A DNA stretch of 64,000 nucleotides, from assembly GCF_000423925.1 (NCBI RefSeq), contig NZ_AUIX01000009.1:62001-126000 (forward strand). Reading direction: 5' to 3'. The position numbers and the translations under genes are program-made. Positions 46,399 through 57,894 of this stretch are shown here, piece after piece. Source of the DNA: Butyrivibrio sp. VCD2006. Its GTDB lineage: Bacteria > Bacillota > Clostridia > Lachnospirales > Lachnospiraceae. A model generated the notes under the pieces. The model worked only from the letters and a program-made list of their open reading frames with translations. It did no database searches and had not been told where the DNA came from. Numbering within the stretch: the first letter of the stretch is position 1; each line of letters opens with the position of its first letter.

Positions 46399-47085
46399 AT
46401 GGAATTCAACACAAAACTATTACATGGAAAATCCATAGCAGATAACCCCGGAAGAGAAATCCTCCCGCCTGTTTCCCAGGTCACTGCTTTCAAATACGAG
46501 AGCATGGAGGAACTTGAGAAGGTCTTTTTGCATAAAAGCATGGGCTATGCCTATTCAAGGATAGGAAATCCTACCCTGTCAGCCTTTGAGCAGAGGATAG
46601 ATGAGCTTGAGGGCGGAGTCGGCGCCGTGAGCTGTAGCAGCGGTATGTCGGCTATCACGACAGCACTTCTTGCAGTCTGTTCCTGCGGTGATGAGATAAT
46701 TGCCGGAAGCGGACTTTATGGTGGAACAATCTCTCTTTTTCATGACCTTGAAAAGATTGGTATTCACGCAGTGTTTGTTGATGATATGACTCCGGAAAAA
46801 GTCAGGGAAAAGATAACGGACAAAACAAGAGTTATTTTTGCTGAACTGATATCGAACCCTTCTCTTAAGGTTCTTGATGTACCTGCTGTTTCGGAGGTAG
46901 CACATGAAGCCGGCATAGCCCTTGAAGAATTAGATGAAGGACAGATTCTCCAGGTTCATTTAAATGATGGAGAACCTGTTCAGAACGTACCGCGAAGCAT
47001 CAAAGAAGAAGGACACGAAGTTCTCAGACTTGATGATAATGGCGATGGTACATATGAACTTTACATCAAAAAGGTTGGTGACTGA
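46399..47085 (+). pseudogene. Truncated MetY-type PLP protein fused to a TusA tail
   Basis: 228 codons, one open frame. Residues 1-172 follow O-acetylhomoserine sulfhydrylase/cystathionine gamma-synthase (FNTKLLHGKSIADNPGR, PVSQVTAFKYES, YSRIGNPTLSAFEQRIDELE, AGSGLYGGTISLF) up to VSEVAHEAGI, just before the VDNTF block. Residues from ALEELDEGQILQVHLNDGEP to the end resemble a TusA-family sulfurtransferase C-terminus (NVPRSIKEEGHEV). The PLP lysine and the CPxP motif of TusA are both missing, so this is best explained as a deletion fusing metY and tusA. The frame remains open and has GAGGTGAG, so it may still be expressed. Confidence 0.8.
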
Positions 47086-47094
47086 TTTTATATG

Positions 47095-47121
47095 GCAGGA
47101 GTCGTAATGACTCCTGCTTTT
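47095..47121 (+). terminator. Terminator after the fusion remnant
   Basis: GCAGGAGTC (47095-47103), loop GTAAT, GACTCCTGC (47109-47117), then TTTTC. Confidence 0.8.
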
Positions 47122-47240
47122 CATTATATATAGCCTTTTTATAAAACAAAAAATAAGTGAAAATTCTTTAGCACATTAAAGTGATATTGTGGTATCATGT
47201 TGGGTAATGAAATTTGAGGAGATTATTTTTGGAGGAGAGT

Positions 47241-50200
47241 ATGGCACAGAGAAAAGATATTCACAAAGTTCTTATCATCGGTTCTGGTCCTATCGTTATC
47301 GGACAGGCGTGTGAATTTGACTATTCAGGAACTCAGGCGTGCAAGGCACTCAGAAGCCTTGGATATGAAATAGTACTTGTTAATTCCAATCCGGCTACTA
47401 TCATGACTGATCCGGAGATGGCTGACAAGACTTATATTGAGCCTTTAAATGTTGACCGCGTTGCGGCTGTAATTGAAAAAGAAAGACCGGATGCTCTTTT
47501 GCCCAATTTGGGAGGACAGTCTGGTCTTAATTTGTGTGCTGAATTATATAAGGCAGGTGTTCTTGATAAATATAATGTCAAGGTCATAGGTGTTCAGGTT
47601 GACGCCATTGAGAGAGGTGAAGATAGAACTGAGTTTAAGAATACAATGGATAAGCTCGGTATAGAAATGGCAAGATCAAAGGCCTGCTACAGCGTAGAGG
47701 AAGCGCTGGCAGAAGCTGATGAGCTTGGATACCCTGTTGTTCTTCGTCCTGCCTATACCATGGGCGGTGCAGGTGGCGGCCTTGTCTATAATAAAGAAGA
47801 GCTTCAGACAGTCTGTGCAAGAGGTCTTGCAGCATCAATCATCCATCAGGTTCTTGTAGAGGAATCTATCCTTGGATGGGAGGAATTAGAGCTCGAGGTT
47901 GTAAGAGATAAAGACAACAACATGATCACAGTTTGCTTTATTGAAAATGTAGATCCTGTTGGTGTGCACACAGGAGATTCCTTCTGTACAGCGCCTATGC
48001 TCACAATAGATGAGGAGCTACAGAAGGAGCTTCAGCGTCAGGCATACAAGATCGTTGAGCACATCGGTGTTATAGGCGGAACCAATGTACAGTTCGCTCA
48101 TGACCCTAAGACAGGAAGAATTGTAGTTATCGAGATCAACCCCCGCACATCAAGATCCTCAGCCCTTGCAAGTAAGGCAACAGGATTCCCGATTGCGCTT
48201 GTGTCAGCTAAGCTTGCAACAGGACTTACTCTGTCTGAGCTTCCTGATTCTAAGTTTGGAACACTGGATAAATATGTTCCCAACGGTGATTACGTCGTTG
48301 TTAAGTTTGCCCGCTGGGCCTTTGAAAAATTCCACGGCGTTGAGGATAAGCTTGGCACACAGATGAGAGCTGTCGGTGAAGTTATGTCCATCGGTAAGAA
48401 CTTCAAGGAAGCTTTCCAGAAGGCTATAAGATCCCTGGAAAAAGGAAGATATGGTCTTGGTAATGTGAAGAAATATGAGGAGATGGATAAGGAAGAGCTT
48501 CTTCATCTTTTAAAGGATGCTTCCTCCGAGAGATACTTCCTTATATATGAAGCACTCAAGAAGGGTGTGACGGTTGATGAGATATTTGATATCACAAAGG
48601 TTAAGCACTACTTCCTTAATGAGATAAAAGAGCTTGTCGAAGAGGAAACATCTCTTATTGAAAACTTCAAGGGAAGTGTTCCTTCAAAGGAAGCTCTCAT
48701 AAAGGCAAAAGAAGATGGTTTTGCGGACAGATATCTTTCAGGTCTTCTTGGTGTATCTGAGGATGACATCAGAAATAAGAGAGATGAGCTTGGCCTTACG
48801 GAAAAATGGGACGGCGTTCATGTATATGGAACGGAAGGCGCTGCTTATTATTACTCAACATATAAGACAGACGCTGAGCTTGAAAATCCCATGCCAGAAT
48901 CAGCAGAGGGTGCTAAGAAGATCATGATTCTTGGTGGCGGTCCCAACCGTATAGGACAGGGTATCGAGTTTGATTACTGCTGCGTACATGCGGCTCTTGC
49001 CCTTAAGAAGCTCGGCTTTGAAACTATAATTGTAAACTGCAATCCTGAGACTGTTTCTACAGACTATGACACATCGGATACACTTTTCTTTGAGCCTCTT
49101 ACACTTGAGGATGTACTTCAGATTTACAGAAAAGAAAAGCCTGTAGGCGTTATCGCTCAGTTCGGTGGACAGACACCTCTTAACCTCGCTGCAAAGCTTA
49201 AGGAAGAGGGTGTAAACATCCTTGGAACAACTCCTGAAGTTATCGATCTCGCAGAGGACAGAGACCAGTTCCGAATGATGATGGAGAAGCTTCAGATTCC
49301 CATGGCTGAGTCAGGAATGGCATCTGATGTAGAAGGTGCAAAAGAGATAGCTGCAAGAATCGGTTATCCTGTAATGGTTCGCCCTTCCTTCGTGCTTGGC
49401 GGAAGAGGAATGGAGATTGTAAGAGACGAAGAGAGCATGGAAGGTTATATGAAGGCAGCAGTCGGTGTAACCCCTGACCGTCCGATCCTTATCGACAGAT
49501 TCCTTCACAATGCGCTGGAGTGTGAGGCTGATGCCATAAGTGATGGCGAGAGGGCTTTTGTTCCTGCTGTTATGGAGCACATTGAGCTTGCAGGTATTCA
49601 CTCAGGTGACTCAGCATGTATAGTTCCCTCAAAGCATATCTCAGAGAAGCACCTTAAGACCATTGAGGAATATACAAGAAAAATCGCTGTTGAGATGAAC
49701 GTTGTTGGACTTATGAATATGCAGTATGCGATCGAGGATGACACAGTTTACGTGCTTGAGGCTAATCCACGTGCATCCCGTACAGTGCCGCTTGTATCAA
49801 AGGTTTGCGGTATCAAGATGGTGCCTGTTGCTACAGATATTATCACAGCATCCCTTACAGGAAGACCATCACCTGTTCAGGAGCTTATTGATAATAAGAA
49901 GAATACAGAGCCTGAATACTATGGTGTTAAGGAAGCGGTATTCCCCTTCAATATGTTCCCTGAAGTAGATCCTGTTCTCGGACCTGAAATGCGCTCAACA
50001 GGTGAAGTTCTTGGACTTGCAAAGACTCCGGGTGAAGCCTTCTTCAAGGCAGAAGAAGCAGCAAATGCTGCGCTTCCTCTTGAGGGTGCAGTGCTTATAT
50101 CATTAAATACAGAGGATAAGCCTGATGCATCTGAAATCGCTGAGGCCTTTGTTAAAGAGGGCTTCAAGGTTTATGCTACAGGAAAGACCTATGAAACTAT

Positions 50201-50489
50201 AGTAGAGGCATGTATCCCTGCCACAAAGATTCTTAAGAACTATGAGGGCGGAAGACCAAATGTCGAGGATCTCATAAAGAATGGTGATATTCAGCTTGTG
50301 ATAAATACACCTATTGAGAAGGGTGCGAAGTATGATGATGCATATCTTCGCCGTGCAGCAATAAAGGCCCGCATCCCTTATATAACAACGGTTGCGGCAG
50401 CTAAGGCAGCAGCTCAGGGTATAAGAGAAGTGAAAAAGGCAGGCGCAGGCAGCATCAAGTCACTTCAGGAATACGCTGAGTCAAAGTAA
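47241..50489 (+). CDS. carB: Carbamoyl-phosphate synthase, large subunit
   Basis: About 1082 residues. Two ATP-grasp halves, each with a SGPIVIGQACEFDYSGTQA or GGGPNRIGQGIEFDYCCVHA start, and a C-terminal MGS-like allosteric domain (KVYATGKTYETI). Makes carbamoyl phosphate for arginine and pyrimidines, using ammonia delivered by CarA. carA is not in this window. ATG 47241 follows GGAGGAGAG; the 47214 start overlaps upstream sequence with no site. Confidence 0.96.
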   Translation: MAQRKDIHKVLIIGSGPIVIGQACEFDYSGTQACKALRSLGYEIVLVNSNPATIMTDPEMADKTYIEPLNVDRVAAVIEKERPDALLPNLGGQSGLNLCAELYKAGVLDKYNVKVIGVQVDAIERGEDRTEFKNTMDKLGIEMARSKACYSVEEALAEADELGYPVVLRPAYTMGGAGGGLVYNKEELQTVCARGLAASIIHQVLVEESILGWEELELEVVRDKDNNMITVCFIENVDPVGVHTGDSFCTAPMLTIDEELQKELQRQAYKIVEHIGVIGGTNVQFAHDPKTGRIVVIEINPRTSRSSALASKATGFPIALVSAKLATGLTLSELPDSKFGTLDKYVPNGDYVVVKFARWAFEKFHGVEDKLGTQMRAVGEVMSIGKNFKEAFQKAIRSLEKGRYGLGNVKKYEEMDKEELLHLLKDASSERYFLIYEALKKGVTVDEIFDITKVKHYFLNEIKELVEEETSLIENFKGSVPSKEALIKAKEDGFADRYLSGLLGVSEDDIRNKRDELGLTEKWDGVHVYGTEGAAYYYSTYKTDAELENPMPESAEGAKKIMILGGGPNRIGQGIEFDYCCVHAALALKKLGFETIIVNCNPETVSTDYDTSDTLFFEPLTLEDVLQIYRKEKPVGVIAQFGGQTPLNLAAKLKEEGVNILGTTPEVIDLAEDRDQFRMMMEKLQIPMAESGMASDVEGAKEIAARIGYPVMVRPSFVLGGRGMEIVRDEESMEGYMKAAVGVTPDRPILIDRFLHNALECEADAISDGERAFVPAVMEHIELAGIHSGDSACIVPSKHISEKHLKTIEEYTRKIAVEMNVVGLMNMQYAIEDDTVYVLEANPRASRTVPLVSKVCGIKMVPVATDIITASLTGRPSPVQELIDNKKNTEPEYYGVKEAVFPFNMFPEVDPVLGPEMRSTGEVLGLAKTPGEAFFKAEEAANAALPLEGAVLISLNTEDKPDASEIAEAFVKEGFKVYATGKTYETIVEACIPATKILKNYEGGRPNVEDLIKNGDIQLVINTPIEKGAKYDDAYLRRAAIKARIPYITTVAAAKAAAQGIREVKKAGAGSIKSLQEYAESK

Positions 50490-50540
50490 TAGGCGTGCAT
50501 GTGACTTAACATGATGACAAATTGAAAACAGACATTAAAG

Positions 50541-50593
50541 GACAGACCTCCAAAAGGCGGATGAACAATCTGACTTTTGAGGGTCTGTTTTTC
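50541..50593 (+). terminator. Terminator after carB
   Basis: ACAGACCTC (50542-50550) with GAGGGTCTGT (50579-50588), then TTTTTC. Confidence 0.75.
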
Positions 50594-50751
50594 TTTGTTA
50601 TAGAAAACAAACAAGAAACTAGTGATAACTCATAGTTATAGCGAATGATAGCTATTCTATAATTTGAAAAAGTAATAATCTATGTATAATTGACAATAAC
50701 AAAGCAAGTATAAAACAAGAGAACAAATAAAGCAGTACTGACTGGACAACC

Positions 50752-50798
50752 GGAGGTATAAGCATTCAATCGCAGATTGAGCTTGTATCTCTTTTTTT
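50752..50798 (+). terminator. Attenuator in the leader of the nitrogenase-like operon
   Basis: GGAGGTATAAGC (50752-50763) pairs over 12 bp with GCTTGTATCTCT (50781-50792), with an inner CAATC-GCA-GATTG stem, then TTTTTT. It stands 24 bp before the binding-protein gene and in the same direction, after a likely promoter (TATAAT at 50685-50690), so it would stop most transcripts unless relieved. The roughly 50 nt before it match no riboswitch I recognise. A GGAGG inside the stem is not followed by a usual start codon. Confidence 0.75.
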
Positions 50799-50821
50799 AT
50801 ACCAAAGATCAGGAGGAGAAC

Positions 50822-52105
50822 ATGAAAAAAAAGAAAGTAACACAAACATTAAAGAAGGTAATATCAGTACTCGGCATAGTAACACTACTAAGTGGCGCGG
50901 CTGCCTGTGGGGGACAGGCTGGCACATCAGCGGAGAATATCACTGATGAAAGTGCTCCAAAGGCAGCAAGCACTGATGATACAGTGGACAAGCTCAGGAT
51001 CGGACTTGTTACATCAGGAGCAGTAAGACCAGCACTTGTAGTTGCGGCACAGGAGCTTGGTTATTACAAAGAGGAAGGGCTTGATGTTGAATTTGTTCCG
51101 CTTGATGATTCAACTCAGGCCCTGGCAGCACTTTCAGCCGGAAAGCTTGAGGTTTGGCCCTATGCAGTTGTTCCTTCACTTTCCCAGATCGCTCAGGGCA
51201 ATGATCTTGTCATCTACGCAGGAACAGCAACTGAAGGATCTTCAATGGTTAAGGGCAAGGGAAATGAGGATGTAGATTTTAGGGATTATAACAACTGGGT
51301 AGGTAAGAAGATAGCCTACAGTCCTACAAGCACAACTTATTCTCAGTTGCTTGCACTTCTTAAGGAAAACGGAATTGAACGTGAAGATGTTGATTGGGTA
51401 GAAATTCCTGCTACTGATCAGGTTCTTGAGGCGCTAAAGAAAGGCACGATAGATGCAGGCTTCCTTACAGAGGAGTTCCTGATAGTCGGTGAGAAGGCAG
51501 GACTTGTTGAGGCCTTCCAGTTAGCGGAAGTACTTGGCAATTTCGTATGCTGCAGACAGACTGCAAACCAGACATATTTTAATGAACATCAAAGAGCATT
51601 CAAAAAGCTCCTTAGAGCACAGACAAGAGCTCTTGTTGATTATAGAGATGATACATCAAAGGTTGTAGAGGCAGTTGCTAAATTCATTGAACAGGATAAC
51701 TCATATGTTGAAAGATATATAGCAACACCTAATCCAATCAAGACCGGTGCTTTTGCACAGTACAAAAACCCCGTAAGTCCGGATCCACTTTTCAACAATG
51801 TAAGTAAGCTTTATCAGTCACAGATCGATGCCGGACTTATCACTCCTGCTGAAGGAGTAGAGCTCAAGGATCATTTCAATATTTCATTATTTGAAGAAGC
51901 TGTAAACGAGCTTATTGAAGAAAATCCTGATGTTACAGCATATAAGGATGTGTTTGAGCTTTTCAAAACGAACAACAGTGAATACGGCGATGTAACTGCA
52001 AAATGCGACAACTGCGCGGAACAGGATACAGCGTGCGTAGAAAAATGCGATAAATGCGAAGAAAATACAGACGTAGTAGAGGTGAAATGCGATGGCTGCA
52101 ATTGA
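50822..52105 (+). CDS. SsuA/TauA-type substrate-binding lipoprotein with Cys-rich tail
   Basis: 427 residues from ATG 50822, after AGGAGGAG. Lipoprotein signal with lipobox AAC, then an NMT1/SsuA fold ([53 protein letters not shown]). Such proteins deliver sulfonates, nitrate, thiamine precursors or other small organics. The last 33 residues (395-427) hold seven cysteines as CDNC, C, CDKC and CDGC, which I have not met in this family and which could bind a metal or iron-sulfur cluster outside the cell. The stop lies 14 nt inside the ATPase gene. First gene of the operon. Confidence 0.9.
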   Translation: MKKKKVTQTLKKVISVLGIVTLLSGAAACGGQAGTSAENITDESAPKAASTDDTVDKLRIGLVTSGAVRPALVVAAQELGYYKEEGLDVEFVPLDDSTQALAALSAGKLEVWPYAVVPSLSQIAQGNDLVIYAGTATEGSSMVKGKGNEDVDFRDYNNWVGKKIAYSPTSTTYSQLLALLKENGIEREDVDWVEIPATDQVLEALKKGTIDAGFLTEEFLIVGEKAGLVEAFQLAEVLGNFVCCRQTANQTYFNEHQRAFKKLLRAQTRALVDYRDDTSKVVEAVAKFIEQDNSYVERYIATPNPIKTGAFAQYKNPVSPDPLFNNVSKLYQSQIDAGLITPAEGVELKDHFNISLFEEAVNELIEENPDVTAYKDVFELFKTNNSEYGDVTAKCDNCAEQDTACVEKCDKCEENTDVVEVKCDGCN

Positions 52106-52888
52106 TATACAGAATGTTTCATTTGAATATGAGTATGAAGAGAAAAGATATCTGGCTCTTGATAATGTAAATCTTAAAATTTCAGATGGAGAATTTGTGT
52201 GTATCATCGGACAGTCAGGCTGCGGAAAAAGTACACTTGTAACATTACTTGAAGGATTGCAGTTTCCGCTGGAGGGTCACATCCTTATTGATGACAAGGA
52301 AGTGGATGGCCCCGGTAAGGACAGATGCATAGTGTTCCAGCATTATTCGCTTTTTGCCTGGCTGACAGCTAAGAGAAATGTGATCTTTGGACTAAAACAG
52401 AAATATCCAAAGGCACCTAAGAAAGAGCTTGAACATATCGCTCTTGAATATTTAAAGAAGGTTGGTCTTGAGGGCTACGAAAATAAGTATCCAAGACAGC
52501 TTTCAGGAGGACAACAGCAAAGGGTTGCCATAGCAAGAAGTCTTGCTATGGACCCGGATATTCTCCTTATGGATGAGCCCTTCGGAGCGGTTGATACCAA
52601 GACAAGGGCAGAGCTTCAGGATCTTTTGAGAGACCTGTGTAGTCATGGTGAGAGGAGAAGGACAGTTGTGTTCATTACACATGACGTGGATGAGGCGCTC
52701 TATCTTGCTGACAGAATCATATTCATGCAGCCAAGAAGGATCAGAAAAGACATCCAGACAGGATTTGGCGAGGACAGGCAGCGGGATGAGCTTACAAAGA
52801 GTACTCCTTACATTAAGCTTCGCTCAGAACTTATCAGTCTGTTCTACGAAAAAGTAAGTAATGAAATAGCAGAGGAAGGTGCATACAT

Positions 52889-52892
<4 letters not shown>
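52092..52892 (+). CDS. SsuB/TauB-type ABC transporter ATP-binding protein
   Basis: 266 residues. Walker [30 protein letters not shown] (the Q-loop and the SsuB-like W-LT segment), [27 protein letters not shown] and H-loop [15 protein letters not shown]. Energises uptake of the ligand of the upstream binding protein. Overlaps both neighbours. Confidence 0.92.
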
Positions 52893-54669
<1,777 letters not shown>

Positions 54670-54693
54670 TAAATAGATAAAAAGGAGTTAATG

Positions 54694-56175
54694 ATGGCAG
54701 TTAATCTTAATTTGCAAACTTCAGAATGTAGAGAGACCCGCCTCGGTTCAATAACCGGATACCATGGGACTCTTAAAGATATGGCAAGACAGGGCTGCGA
54801 AGGATGCCTTAAAAACAGCAAAAGAGATTTTTCAACAGGGTGCAGCTGCAGCCATTCTCATTGTCTTGATCAGCTTGCAGGTCTTGAGGGAGCAGTTATC
54901 ATAGACCACTCACCTGTTGGCTGCAGTGCAGGTCTTTGCGGTTATAACAGATCACTTAGTAGCAGCTTCTATGAAAGTAAAAATGCTGACCAGAAGAGAA
55001 ATCTTAAGATTTTTTCAACCAATATAAAGGAGCAGGATACTGTATTTGGTGCATCTGAAAAGCTTAGAAGTACAATACAGTTTGCATATGACAGACACCA
55101 TCCTAAGCATATGTATGTTGTATCAAGCTGCGTATCAGCAATCATCGGTGAGGATGCATGCTCTGTAGCTGAAGAAATGTCAGAGGAGCTTGGAGTACCG
55201 ATTGGATATGCATCCAGTGAGGGCATCAATTCCAAGATCTGGGCATCAGGCTTTGACGCATATTGTCACGCTGTTTCCAAGGCACTTTTGAAGGAGCCTT
55301 CCGAGAAAAAAGATATTGTTACATATGTTGGATTTTATCCCAAGGGAAGAGACCACATTGAGTGGATGTTTGAAAGATTTGGATTCAAGATGCTTTTCCT
55401 TACAGGTGGTTCAAATCTTGATGATTTTGCCAAAGCATCAGAGTCTAAGGCTGTATTTGGGCAGTGTGGTGCGCAGTCAAGTTACCTATGCGGCGCTCTG
55501 GAGCAGAGATTCGGAGTTAAGTATTTTCAGTCACATCTTCCTTATGGTGGAATTGGCGTAGAGAGATTCCTTCGTGAATTTGGTGCTTACTTTGGAAAAG
55601 AGGACATAGCTGAAGAAATTATTAAGGAAGAAAAAGAGAATTACGCCTTCAGACTTGCAAAGGTTAAGAAAAAGCTTCAGGGAAAGAAGGTTTTCATTGC
55701 TCTCGGAGCAAGCTTTGCCTATGAATATACAAGAATGTGTAAGGAACTTGGTATGGAGGTTGTTCATACAGTTGCTTATCACTACGATCCTCATCTCGAC
55801 AACGAGACTCCTGATAAGGTTGCTGCTGCTTCCGACGTATACGAGCTTGATCAGGATGTTCCGACCAGCGTAAATGACGGACAGAACATGGAGACAATGA
55901 TCACACTTAAGCATAATCTTCCGGATATAGTTATTTCCAGAGCTCACAGAGCGTCTGTATGGGCTATAAAGCAGGGAATTACTGCTATGGAAGTAAGAAT
56001 TGGGCTTCCTATGGTTGGCTATAGAGGTCTTGTGGAATTTGGTGAGCTTGTGATCAAGACACTGGCAAATACTAATTTTGAGAAAAAATTCGGGGCAAGA
56101 TATATTGCACCCTTTACCAAGGCTTACTTGGAATCAGAACCATTTAGTTTTATCAAGGAGGCACAAAATGGCTGA
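54694..56175 (+). CDS. NifD-like alpha subunit of a nitrogenase-like reductase
   Basis: 493 residues (ATG 54694 is 6 nt past AAGGAG; ATG 54691 is also possible). Predicted P-cluster cysteines: Cys50 or Cys52 (TGCSCSHSHC), Cys77 (HSPVGCSAG, cf. HGPVGCGQY of NifD) and Cys146 (SSCVSAIIGEDA). The FeMo-co ligand Cys275 of NifD corresponds to Cys258 (FGQCGAQSSYLCGALEQRFG). The His442 region reads GLPMVGYRGLVEFG, with Arg at the place of His. So an eight-iron cofactor may bind with an altered second anchor. Substrate unknown; N2 is unlikely. Confidence 0.88.
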   Translation: MAVNLNLQTSECRETRLGSITGYHGTLKDMARQGCEGCLKNSKRDFSTGCSCSHSHCLDQLAGLEGAVIIDHSPVGCSAGLCGYNRSLSSSFYESKNADQKRNLKIFSTNIKEQDTVFGASEKLRSTIQFAYDRHHPKHMYVVSSCVSAIIGEDACSVAEEMSEELGVPIGYASSEGINSKIWASGFDAYCHAVSKALLKEPSEKKDIVTYVGFYPKGRDHIEWMFERFGFKMLFLTGGSNLDDFAKASESKAVFGQCGAQSSYLCGALEQRFGVKYFQSHLPYGGIGVERFLREFGAYFGKEDIAEEIIKEEKENYAFRLAKVKKKLQGKKVFIALGASFAYEYTRMCKELGMEVVHTVAYHYDPHLDNETPDKVAAASDVYELDQDVPTSVNDGQNMETMITLKHNLPDIVISRAHRASVWAIKQGITAMEVRIGLPMVGYRGLVEFGELVIKTLANTNFEKKFGARYIAPFTKAYLESEPFSFIKEAQNG

Positions 56176-57499
56176 ATGCATTGAACAATCCAGGGTTGCA
56201 TGTGCACTTGGAGGAATATATACAGCTCTTGCAATAGACAGAGTATTACCGGTAACACACACAGGACCCGGATGTCTTGCACAGGCACAGGGAATTTTTG
56301 GAAGGGTAAACGGCGGACAGTCACCCGTTCCCTTTGAAGAATCCGTAGTACCTTGCACGGATTTCTGTAATACGGATGTTGTATTCGGAGGTGGCGAGCA
56401 TCTTAGAACTGTTGTGGAAAAAGCAATCGAATATTATGATGCGGATCTTATCATTGCTGTAGACGGATGTACAGCTGAAATCGTTGGTGATGACATAGAA
56501 GAGGTAGCGGATAGCTTTGAGGGAAGCAGGATTCCTGTAATCAGTGCCAAGCTCCCCGGCTTTGTGGGCAACAATCTCTTTGGTCACAGTCAGATTTTAA
56601 AATCCATTATCAATCAGTTTCTGGAACCTACAAATGAGGTTGATCCTCTTCAGGTAAATGTGTTTGGAATCGTTCCTTTCTACGATACCTTTTGGCATGG
56701 AACTTTGGAAAGACTTGAGGAACTTCTTATAGCGATTGGGCTTCATCCCAATATTATTTACGGTCACAGACACGGCATTGAGAATGTAAAAAAGATTCCT
56801 TCAGCCGGATTCAATCTTGTCCTGGCACCCTGGGTCGATCTTGATATCGCTGAGATTTTGGAGAAAAAGTACGGAACTCCATACCTTCAGTTTGATAATG
56901 TGCCGATAGGCCCGACAGAAACAACTAAGTTTATAAGGACTCTCGTTGAATATGCACACCTTGATCAGATAGCGGCTGAGAGCTACATAAGAAAAAATGA
57001 GGATAGATATTACTACTACTTAAACAGACAGCAGCCATTTATTTATTCCTGCAAATATGTTCCAAAGGATTTCTATTTTATAGGAAGTGCATCGGCAGCG
57101 GTTTCCATTACGAGATTCATGGTAAATGATATGGGTTCGGTTCCGCTTAGAATCTACATTACGGACAATGTTCCAAAGGAAAGACAGGAAGCTGTCAGAG
57201 CATCACTTTATGATGTGGAGCTTGAAGATAAGGATTACGAGGTCATTTTCACGGAGGATGGCGGTCTTGCGGAAGCAGAACTGCGAAAAGAGCATGAGAG
57301 TCGTTCAGTAATCTTTGGATCCAATTGGGATATGCTTACTGCAAGAGCTCTCGAATGTGCATTTATTCCTGTTTGTGCTCCTTATGGACAGACACTTTTA
57401 GGAACTAAGAACTATTTTGGATATGAGGGAGGTATTGATCTGTTTTCAGATTATTACGGTGAGATATCAGTAAACCCTCAGGTTGCATTTATCGGATAA
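56168..57499 (+). CDS. NifK-like beta subunit of a nitrogenase-like reductase
   Basis: 443 residues from ATG 56168, after AAGGAGG and overlapping the alpha gene by 8 bp. The three P-cluster cysteines of NifK are seen: Cys36 (HTGPGCLAQAQ), Cys63 (SVVPCTDFCNTDVVFGGG) and Cys101 (VDGCTAEIVGDDI). The C-terminal third is shorter than NifK (~520). With the alpha subunit it should form the catalytic core that accepts electrons from the NifH-like protein. Confidence 0.9.
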   Translation: MAECIEQSRVACALGGIYTALAIDRVLPVTHTGPGCLAQAQGIFGRVNGGQSPVPFEESVVPCTDFCNTDVVFGGGEHLRTVVEKAIEYYDADLIIAVDGCTAEIVGDDIEEVADSFEGSRIPVISAKLPGFVGNNLFGHSQILKSIINQFLEPTNEVDPLQVNVFGIVPFYDTFWHGTLERLEELLIAIGLHPNIIYGHRHGIENVKKIPSAGFNLVLAPWVDLDIAEILEKKYGTPYLQFDNVPIGPTETTKFIRTLVEYAHLDQIAAESYIRKNEDRYYYYLNRQQPFIYSCKYVPKDFYFIGSASAAVSITRFMVNDMGSVPLRIYITDNVPKERQEAVRASLYDVELEDKDYEVIFTEDGGLAEAELRKEHESRSVIFGSNWDMLTARALECAFIPVCAPYGQTLLGTKNYFGYEGGIDLFSDYYGEISVNPQVAFIG

Positions 57500-57514
57500 A
57501 CAGGAGATTTTATT

Positions 57515-57883
57515 ATGTCATATCTTATTGCTGTTGCCACAAGTGATGGTGAAATAATCGATACACATTTCGGTCATGCGGATTCATTTTTGATCCTTGA
57601 GGTCGATGAAGACGGTAACTACGAAGAAATTGAAGAGAGGGATGTGCGCTCAGCCTGCGGAGGCGGTGAGGACTGCGTAAGATGTTCAGGAAGCATTATG
57701 AATGACGTGGCTGAAAATCTTAAGGATGTTGATTTTGTTCTTTGCGCAAGAAGCGGACCGCATGCTGAGGAAGTGCTTCGAAGATACGGCATAGCGATTT
57801 TGGATGTCATTATGCCAATCGATAAAGCGGTACCCAAGATTCATAAATTCAGAGAACGATATAGGACGAATGTACTAATTTGA
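57515..57883 (+). CDS. NifX/NafY-like cofactor-carrier domain protein
   Basis: 122 residues of the dinitrogenase iron-molybdenum cofactor family: IAVATSDGEIIDTHFGHADS at the start, GGEDCVRCSGSIMNDV, then LCARSGPHAEEVLRRYGIAI. In nitrogenase systems this domain holds NifB-co or FeMo-co during delivery; here it may carry the cofactor to the alpha-beta core. Three cysteines (SACGGGEDCVRC) form a possible cluster site. Starts 15 bp after the beta gene. Confidence 0.9.
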   Translation: MSYLIAVATSDGEIIDTHFGHADSFLILEVDEDGNYEEIEERDVRSACGGGEDCVRCSGSIMNDVAENLKDVDFVLCARSGPHAEEVLRRYGIAILDVIMPIDKAVPKIHKFRERYRTNVLI

Positions 57884-57894
57884 TCGGAGATGTG

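Noticed and set aside
50700..50751. SAM, T-box or preQ1 riboswitch before the attenuator
   Set aside because: Conserved cores of these classes are not visible in the short segment.
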